DNA of 64,000 nucleotides, taken from positions 3,038,001 through 3,102,000 of the forward strand of contig NZ_SHLC01000001.1 in assembly GCF_004217495.1 (NCBI RefSeq), given 5' to 3'. The position numbers and the translations under genes were made by a program. This document shows positions 59,065-64,000 of the stretch, piece by piece (position 1 is the first letter of the stretch; each line of letters starts with the position of its first letter). The notes beneath the pieces were generated by a model. The model was not told where the DNA came from. It made no database searches and was given only the letters and a program-made list of their open reading frames with translations. Origin of the DNA: Microterricola gilva (lineage in GTDB: Bacteria > Actinomycetota > Actinomycetes > Actinomycetales > Microbacteriaceae).

Positions 59065-61064
59065 CGCCCGCGTTCCGCCCCAGGATCGAGATCGGGCTGC
59101 AACAGGGCGGCGAGCGCCGCGGCATCCGTCACAGGAAGCCGGCAGACGAACTGCTCACAGAGATAGCTCGCCGCCCGGCCGCGTGCTGTGCGACCGGCGA
59201 ACAGCTCGAATCCCGCGTCGGCGAATGCCGCAGCCTGGGCCTCGGTCACCACGATGGCGATGGCGACGGATGCCGCCAGCGCCACGTCCAGCAACGCCTC
59301 CCCCGCCCGTGACGCATCTGCGTCGGCGTCGGCAGCCACAGCGCCCGTAACCACAGCGCTCGTAACCACACCGCTCGTAACCACACTGACCAGTTGCACG
59401 ACGGGGCGCTGCAACCGCGCCGCCAGGGTCAGCAGCGCGCCGTAAGCGAGCGGGCGCTCCGCGGCGGTCGGGCCGACGAGCGCGACGGCCTGCTCCGCGG
59501 CGTCAAGGTAGCCGCGGTCGCCGCTCAGCAGGTAGAGCTCGAAGGCCGCCGTGCCGATCGCGCTGAGCCCGGACGGGTACGCCCCCTCCGCGGCATCCAA
59601 CTCCAGAGCGAGGCCCTGCGCGGAGAGGAGAGGCTCAGCCCCGCCCGGCACGGCGAACGGCAGGCGGGAGGAGGCTGCCGCCTCGATGCAGGCGTCGACG
59701 AGGTCACGGGCGGTCACCGCGTACCCGGCCTCCCCCGTCGCGACGGCGAGCGCCAGCAAACCGTCGGCGAGCATGCCGAAGTCCTCCAGCGTCGCGGGGG
59801 CCGAGGAGACCCGGCTCCCCCGTGATGCCCGCGCCAGGGACCGCCCGCCCCGGCGCGCGTCGTCGGGCCGCCAGTGCAGCGCGAGCAGCTGCTCGGCGGC
59901 CGCCCGCGCGGCCTCGACCCAGTCCGGGCGCCGCAGCGCCGTGCCCGCCCTGGCCAGTGCCCCGATCGCGAGGCCGTTCCAGCCGCTCAGCACCTTCTCG
60001 TCGAGGGCGGGTGGAGCGACGAGCGCCCGCGCCAGCTCGTCGAGGGCGTAGTAGCCGCCCTCGCTCCGCTGCCCGCCGAGCGTGCTCTCGGAATCCTGGG
60101 CGCTGGCGAATGCGCCCGTCGGCAGGCGCAGCACGTCAAGCAGGAACCCGGCGAGCGCGTCGCTGAGCGTTGCCGCCCACACCGCGCCGTCGTTCCGCCA
60201 CACCTGCACCGCGGCGTCGAGCAGCAGCGCATTGTCGTAGAGCATGCGCTCGTAGTGCGGGTCGCCCCAGTCCCGCCGGGTCGAGTAGCGGAAGAAGCCG
60301 CCCTCGACGGGGTCTCGCAGCGGGGACGCCCCCATCACCTTGAGCGTGCGTGCGCCGAGGGCGGCGCCGGTGCCTGGCTGCTCCAGCAGGAATCCGAGCA
60401 CGGGCGCGACGGGGAACTTGGGATCCGCGAACTCCGGAGGCGTGCCGAAGCCGCCGAACAGTGGGTCCTCGAGTGCGGCCACCCGCGCGACGGCGTCCGC
60501 GAGGGCGGATGCGCCGATGCCCTGCCCGGCGCCGGGCCCGTCCCCCTGAGCGCTGCCGATGGCGGCGGATGCCGCGAGCGCCGCCGCCACGGCATCCGCG
60601 GTCTCGGCCACCTCGGTACGGCGGAGGGTCCAGGCGTTCGTCACCGCCGCCAGCACCCCGGCGAATGCCGGCATGCCGTTGACGGGGCGGGGCGGGAAGT
60701 AGCTGCCGGCGTAGAAGGGGCGCCCGCCCGGCGTCGTGAAGACGTTGAGCGGCCAGCCGAGGTTCCGGGTGAAGGCGGAGGCGGCGGCCATGTAGCTCGC
60801 GTCGACATCAGGGTGCTCCTCGCGGTCGACCTTGATCGCGACGAAGTGGGCGTTGAGGGTGGCGGCGAGCGTCGGATCGCTGAAGCTCTCCCTGGCCATG
60901 ACGTGGCACCAGTGGCAGGTGGAATAGCCGATGGACACGAGCACGGGCACGTCGCGCCTGGCCGCCTCGGCGAAGGCTTCCTCACCCCACGGCCACCAGT
61001 CGACGGGATTCTCCGCGTGTGAGCGCAGATAAGGACTGATCGCATCGGCCAGTCGATTCGCCAT
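59061..61064 (-). CDS. DUF255 thioredoxin-fold protein (YyaL/spermatogenesis-20 type)
   Basis: A 667-residue cytoplasmic protein. [20 protein letters not shown] and [12 protein letters not shown] are the family N-terminus; Cys50-His-Trp-Cys53 in [10 protein letters not shown] is the thioredoxin-like redox site. [13 protein letters not shown] and [13 protein letters not shown] complete that domain. The remaining 450 residues form a six-hairpin (alpha/alpha) barrel ([36 protein letters not shown]). Function in bacteria is unclear. ATG 61064 is chosen; GTG 61070 is an alternative. An in-frame tandem repeat of three 15-bp units encodes Val-Thr-rich [16 protein letters not shown] near the C-terminal part, probably variable. 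Confidence 0.9.
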   Translation of the reverse strand: MANRLADAISPYLRSHAENPVDWWPWGEEAFAEAARRDVPVLVSIGYSTCHWCHVMARESFSDPTLAATLNAHFVAIKVDREEHPDVDASYMAAASAFTRNLGWPLNVFTTPGGRPFYAGSYFPPRPVNGMPAFAGVLAAVTNAWTLRRTEVAETADAVAAALAASAAIGSAQGDGPGAGQGIGASALADAVARVAALEDPLFGGFGTPPEFADPKFPVAPVLGFLLEQPGTGAALGARTLKVMGASPLRDPVEGGFFRYSTRRDWGDPHYERMLYDNALLLDAAVQVWRNDGAVWAATLSDALAGFLLDVLRLPTGAFASAQDSESTLGGQRSEGGYYALDELARALVAPPALDEKVLSGWNGLAIGALARAGTALRRPDWVEAARAAAEQLLALHWRPDDARRGGRSLARASRGSRVSSAPATLEDFGMLADGLLALAVATGEAGYAVTARDLVDACIEAAASSRLPFAVPGGAEPLLSAQGLALELDAAEGAYPSGLSAIGTAAFELYLLSGDRGYLDAAEQAVALVGPTAAERPLAYGALLTLAARLQRPVVQLVSVVTSGVVTSAVVTGAVAADADADASRAGEALLDVALAASVAIAIVVTEAQAAAFADAGFELFAGRTARGRAASYLCEQFVCRLPVTDAAALAALLQPDLDPGAERGR
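59341..59385. repeat. Three 15-bp tandem repeats inside the DUF255 gene
   Basis: Units GCGCCCGTAACCACA, GCGCTCGTAACCACA and CCGCTCGTAACCACA stand head to tail, in phase with the reading frame and encoding [15 protein letters not shown] type repeats on the minus strand. Copy number could vary by slippage without frame disruption. A GTCGGC repeat lies just to the left. Confidence 0.8.
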
Positions 61065-61126
61065 GCTCACAGCGTAGCCCTGACCCCTGCCCCGCTGGCC
61101 CGCTGGCCCGCTGGAGCAGGCGACGG

Positions 61127-62548
61127 CTAGGCCTCGAGCCTGAGCTCCCGTTCCAGCTGCCGTTCGCGCTCCGCCGCGTAGACGTTCTGCGGGCGCTCCA
61201 GGCCGAGGTGCTCACGCAGGGTGCGCCCCGTGTACTCGGTGCGGAACAGCCCGCGTCGCTGCAGCTCCGGCACGACGAGACTCGTGAACGCCTCGAACTG
61301 CTCGCCCATGAACGCGGTGAGCACGTTGAACCCGTCGACCGCGCCCGCCTCGAACCACCGCTGGAAGTGGTCGGCGACCGAGGCGGCATCGCCGACGACG
61401 ACCGCCGACGGCACGACGTGCGTCACCAACAGGTGCCGGAGTGTCACGGGGCGATCGGCATCACCGACGGTGCGGCCGGTGCGCTCGGTCACCGTGGCGA
61501 GCAGTTGCAGCCCGACGTCGCTGAATTTCGCCACCTGCCGCGCGGTGACGGCGGTATCGAAGCCGACGGGACCGAGCGCGACGCCGACGACACCGGAGAG
61601 CGCCCGCACGGTACGCCCGGCCGGGAAGTCGGGTGCGCCTTCCAACTCTCCGCCCTCGTCGAGCGGAACCAGGGCGATGAGCTCATCGAAGATCGCCCAC
61701 GCCTCCTCCACGGTCGGCGCGACGATCGGCAGGATCGGGGTGACGACCTTGAGCTGATCGGAGTTGCGTCCAACCGTCACCGCCTGCGTCTTCAGCGAGG
61801 TGCGCAGTGCAACGCCCTCCTCGAGCGAGCGCACGGCGACGAGGGCTACATCCGCGAGCTCTCCAACAAGCTGCCGCGACCGCAGGGATGTGCCGGCGTG
61901 CACGATCGGCAGGTGCCCCTGAACCGGGCGATCGACGTTCAGCGGGCCGGTCACTCGCACGTGCTCGCCGACGAAGTCGGCCCGGTGCAGCTTGGCCGGG
62001 TCGAGCAGCTGCCCTCCGGCGGTGTCGCGCACGAATGCGCCGTCCTCGAAGGAGTCCCAGAGCAACCGCAGGGCCTGTACGAACTCGCTGGCCTGGTCGT
62101 AGCGGTGCTCGTTCGGCGCGTGGGCGTCGCGGCCGTGGTTGCCGGCCGCGCGCGGCTCCGCCCCCGTCACGACATTGAGGCCGGCCCGGCCGTCACTGAG
62201 CAGGTCGACGGATGCCGTGGCCCGCGCCAACGCATAGGGGTCGCTGTATGTGGTGTTGGCCGTCGCGATCAGGCCGATCCGCTTGGTCACGCCTGCCAGG
62301 TAGGTGATCGCGGAGAGCGGGTCGATCCTGGCCACGAGGTACGGGTCGCGGAACTCCAGGTCGTGCCCCGTCGCCAGCCAATCGCCGAAGAAGAGGTAGT
62401 CCAGCTTGGCCGCCTCGGCCAGCTTCGCGGTGCGCCGAAGCACGGCGCCATCCCCGCGCGGGTTGTTGTGCGCGCCGGGATAGCGCCACCCGGATGGGTA
62501 GCCGCCCAGCGCCCGGAACATTGCTCCGATGATGATCTGCTCGCTCAT
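61127..62548 (-). CDS. LLM-class FMN-dependent monooxygenase (NtaA/SnaA/DszA family)
   Basis: A 473-residue flavin-dependent oxygenase. [53 protein letters not shown] (quoted as [18 protein letters not shown]) and [15 protein letters not shown] match the family, as does the C-terminal [20 protein letters not shown] and [16 protein letters not shown]. Such enzymes oxidise nitrilotriacetate, EDTA, sulfides or alkanesulfonates using FMNH2 from a separate reductase. ATG 62548 is preferred; GTG 62557 is in frame. No reductase gene is adjacent. Confidence 0.88.
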   Translation of the reverse strand: MSEQIIIGAMFRALGGYPSGWRYPGAHNNPRGDGAVLRRTAKLAEAAKLDYLFFGDWLATGHDLEFRDPYLVARIDPLSAITYLAGVTKRIGLIATANTTYSDPYALARATASVDLLSDGRAGLNVVTGAEPRAAGNHGRDAHAPNEHRYDQASEFVQALRLLWDSFEDGAFVRDTAGGQLLDPAKLHRADFVGEHVRVTGPLNVDRPVQGHLPIVHAGTSLRSRQLVGELADVALVAVRSLEEGVALRTSLKTQAVTVGRNSDQLKVVTPILPIVAPTVEEAWAIFDELIALVPLDEGGELEGAPDFPAGRTVRALSGVVGVALGPVGFDTAVTARQVAKFSDVGLQLLATVTERTGRTVGDADRPVTLRHLLVTHVVPSAVVVGDAASVADHFQRWFEAGAVDGFNVLTAFMGEQFEAFTSLVVPELQRRGLFRTEYTGRTLREHLGLERPQNVYAAERERQLERELRLEA

Positions 62549-62669
62549 GCAGGGCACGTTACGCCGGGCGCCGGGCGGGCGCCCGCGTGTTACGGGGCGC
62601 TGTTCATACGGGGAAACGCGACGTAACGTGGAGGGATCGGAGCGACCCCCGGGAGTGGGAGGTGGCAGC

Positions 62670-63554
62670 GTGGCCGTACAGATGGGCTTCGCCGCGTTCA
62701 GTGATGACGCACTTGCCAGAGAGCGCGCGCTCGCCCGCGAGCAGGTCTATTCACGGCAGGGCCAGCAGGAGGAGCCGGGCGAGTACACGGACCCGGACAG
62801 CGGGCGAACCGTGCTGCTGCGGGCGAGCGAATGGCGGCTGCTGCAACTCGAGCGCGAGCTGGCACGCCGGGCGGCGCGACGCGACGCCACGACGGCCGAG
62901 CCGGCCGACCTCGGGTCGGGGCAGCGGCCGGGTCCCCGTCCCGATGGGGGCGTTGAGGATGCCGGCGCAGCGGCATCCGCACAGAGTCGGCCGGCCGGCC
63001 GGCGTCTCCTCCGGCGATCATGGGCGCCCTTCGGCGCCGGCCTGCTCCTCGGCGCCCTGGCCGCACTCACCACGACGGGCATTCTGCGGGCGCCAGACCT
63101 CGCGCTGTTCGGGGCCGGCCCGGCGGAGCAGACGCCGACGCCGACGCCCATGGCGGACGGCTACGAAGCCCTGCTGAACGTGTTCAGCGCGGACGGCAAG
63201 GGCAGCCACGAGGCGAGCCTCCCCGCCGTGCTCGAGTCGAGCTTTGCCCCGGACGACGTCGCAATCGTGTTCCTTCCCGCAAACGGCAACACCGGCACCC
63301 GCGTGTACGCCGCCCGCAACGGCCCCGCGCAGCTCTGCCTCGTCGCGGTGATCCCCTCGCAACAGCTGGCCTTGAACTGTGGCGAGCTCGCCGATGTCGC
63401 CAGGGGCGGACTCACCCTGCACTTCTGGCTCACCGACGGGCTGCAGCAGGCTCGCTCGCTACTCGGCGACAACGTCGACATCACGGCCTCGATGGCCACC
63501 GTCAGCTGGAACCCCGACGGCTCGTTCAGCATCACGCAGACGCCGATCGACTGA
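62670..63554 (+). CDS. Hypothetical single-pass membrane protein
   Basis: A 294-residue protein with a GTG start and GGGAGGTGG 7 bases upstream (ATG 62682 is a poorer alternative). The N-terminal 110 residues are a charged, partly coiled cytoplasmic region (LQLERELARRAARRDAT), followed by one membrane segment around 120-140 (FGAGLLLGALAALTTTGIL) and an extracellular domain of about 150 residues (VAIVFLPANGNTGTRVYAAR, LCLVAVIPSQQLALNC with a likely Cys pair). Resembles actinobacterial proteins with unknown roles; a regulator-like topology (anti-sigma-like) is only a guess. It stands alone between divergent and convergent neighbours. Confidence 0.7.
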   Translation: MAVQMGFAAFSDDALARERALAREQVYSRQGQQEEPGEYTDPDSGRTVLLRASEWRLLQLERELARRAARRDATTAEPADLGSGQRPGPRPDGGVEDAGAAASAQSRPAGRRLLRRSWAPFGAGLLLGALAALTTTGILRAPDLALFGAGPAEQTPTPTPMADGYEALLNVFSADGKGSHEASLPAVLESSFAPDDVAIVFLPANGNTGTRVYAARNGPAQLCLVAVIPSQQLALNCGELADVARGGLTLHFWLTDGLQQARSLLGDNVDITASMATVSWNPDGSFSITQTPID

Positions 63555-63559
63555 GTGGC

Positions 63560-64000
63560 CTAGCGCACGGCGCAGCCGAACGACGAGGCCTCGCCGCTTG
63601 TCGCCGGTGCCCACTCCGGGTGCGGTCGGTCATCCTCGTCGAGCTGCCACTGGCCATCGACCTCGCTGTAGCCGGCGGCGGGGCCGTTCTCGAGCAGTTC
63701 GCTGAGCGCGTGCAGCAGGGCGTCGACATCGGCGGTGCTCGAACCGAGCCCGAAGCTCGCACGCACCGCGGCCTTTCCCTGCCCGATGCGCTCCAGCAGC
63801 GGGTGGGCACAGAAGCGTCCGTCGCGCACGGCGATCCCCCACTCCGCGGAGAGCACGAGGGCCGCGAGTCGGGCGTCGAGCCCGTCGATGTGGAACGAGA
63901 CGACGCCGACCGGGTCGACGCTGTCGGAGAAGATGCGGTTCACGTGCACCCGCGGCAGTGCCTCGAGCCCCGTCAACAGCCGCTCGCGCAGGGCGCTCTC
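63560..64000 (-). CDS. Class V aminotransferase/SufS-like protein, C-terminal part
   Basis: The last 147 codons of a gene that continues beyond the window. VGVVSFHIDGLDARLAALVL, WGIAVRDGRFCAHPLLERI and VRASFGLGSSTADVDALLHA are the C-terminal domain motifs of cysteine desulfurase-like class V aminotransferases. The PLP lysine and catalytic cysteine region are outside the window, so reaction type is not known. About 45 residues past the family's usual end form an Asp/Pro-rich tail (QWQLDEDDRPHPEWAPATSG). Confidence 0.8.
   Translation of the reverse strand, partial: ESALRERLLTGLEALPRVHVNRIFSDSVDPVGVVSFHIDGLDARLAALVLSAEWGIAVRDGRFCAHPLLERIGQGKAAVRASFGLGSSTADVDALLHALSELLENGPAAGYSEVDGQWQLDEDDRPHPEWAPATSGEASSFGCAVR

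Noticed and set aside
1-64000. Prophage, integrative element or CRISPR content
   Set aside because: No integrase, transposase, phage structural gene, attachment repeat or regular spacer array was found on either strand; the YqaJ-like gene alone is not enough.

Overview
The window is a chromosomal segment from a high-GC actinobacterium, most likely of the family Microbacteriaceae (Micrococcales). Evidence for this: pervasive G/C at third codon positions, frequent GTG and TTG starts, tightly overlapping operons, a RamB-type regulator near the glyoxylate genes, and strong enrichment of the heptamer GGATGCC/GGCATCC in ordinary genes. I see no rRNA, tRNA, CRISPR array, transposase, integrase or phage structural gene. 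Species cannot be assigned from sequence reading alone.

Layout. 1-5.3 kb: the start of a secreted protein, then an OmpR-type two-component system divergent from a MacB-like ABC exporter, with 11-bp-periodic direct repeats between them. 5.3-21.6 kb: a cell-surface polysaccharide locus. It holds a lipid-linked initiating sugar-phosphate transferase, a Wzx flippase, a Wzy polymerase, a GT-B transferase, a GT4 and three GT2 glycosyltransferases, a sugar-supply operon (PseB-like dehydratase, RmlD-like reductase, NeuB-like synthase, SpsF-like cytidylyltransferase), a decayed gene remnant, and UDP-glucose dehydrogenase. Its central part has lower GC and few GGATGCC motifs, which suggests it was acquired separately. 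21.7-31.5 kb: a VanZ-like protein, then a seven-gene catabolic operon (Gfo/Idh oxidoreductase, pyranose-2-oxidase/C-glycoside-3-oxidase-like flavoprotein, sugar ABC importer without ATPase, two xylose-isomerase-like TIM barrels). The operon is divergent from a ROK repressor, with palindromes in the shared promoter. 31.6-40.5 kb: YqaJ-like nuclease, hydrolase, secreted M28 peptidase, quinone-oxidoreductase-like protein, photolyase, regulator with MFS pump, and GNAT.

40.5-52.3 kb: glyoxylate shunt genes aceA-aceB with a strong terminator and RamB-like upstream sites, a polyamine-type ABC importer operon ending in a YtcJ-like amidohydrolase, a GH16-like protein with an altered catalytic motif, and ramB itself. 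52.4-64 kb: Ski2-like helicase, RNase HI with a C-terminal extension, PnuC, DUF3054 protein, cystathionine-gamma-synthase-like enzyme, a small unknown protein, a DUF255 thioredoxin-fold protein with an in-frame tandem repeat, an LLM flavin monooxygenase, an anchored unknown protein, and the C-terminal end of a class V aminotransferase.

Most interesting parts: (i) the flavin-oxidase/TIM-barrel operon, which looks like an oxidise-then-eliminate (3-keto) glycoside pathway; (ii) the nonulosonate-type sugar operon that has a dehydratase, reductase, NeuB and cytidylyltransferase but no aminotransferase, acetyltransferase or UDP-sugar hydrolase, so it may make an unusual 9-deoxy nonulosonic acid; (iii) several well-formed regulatory repeat arrays.
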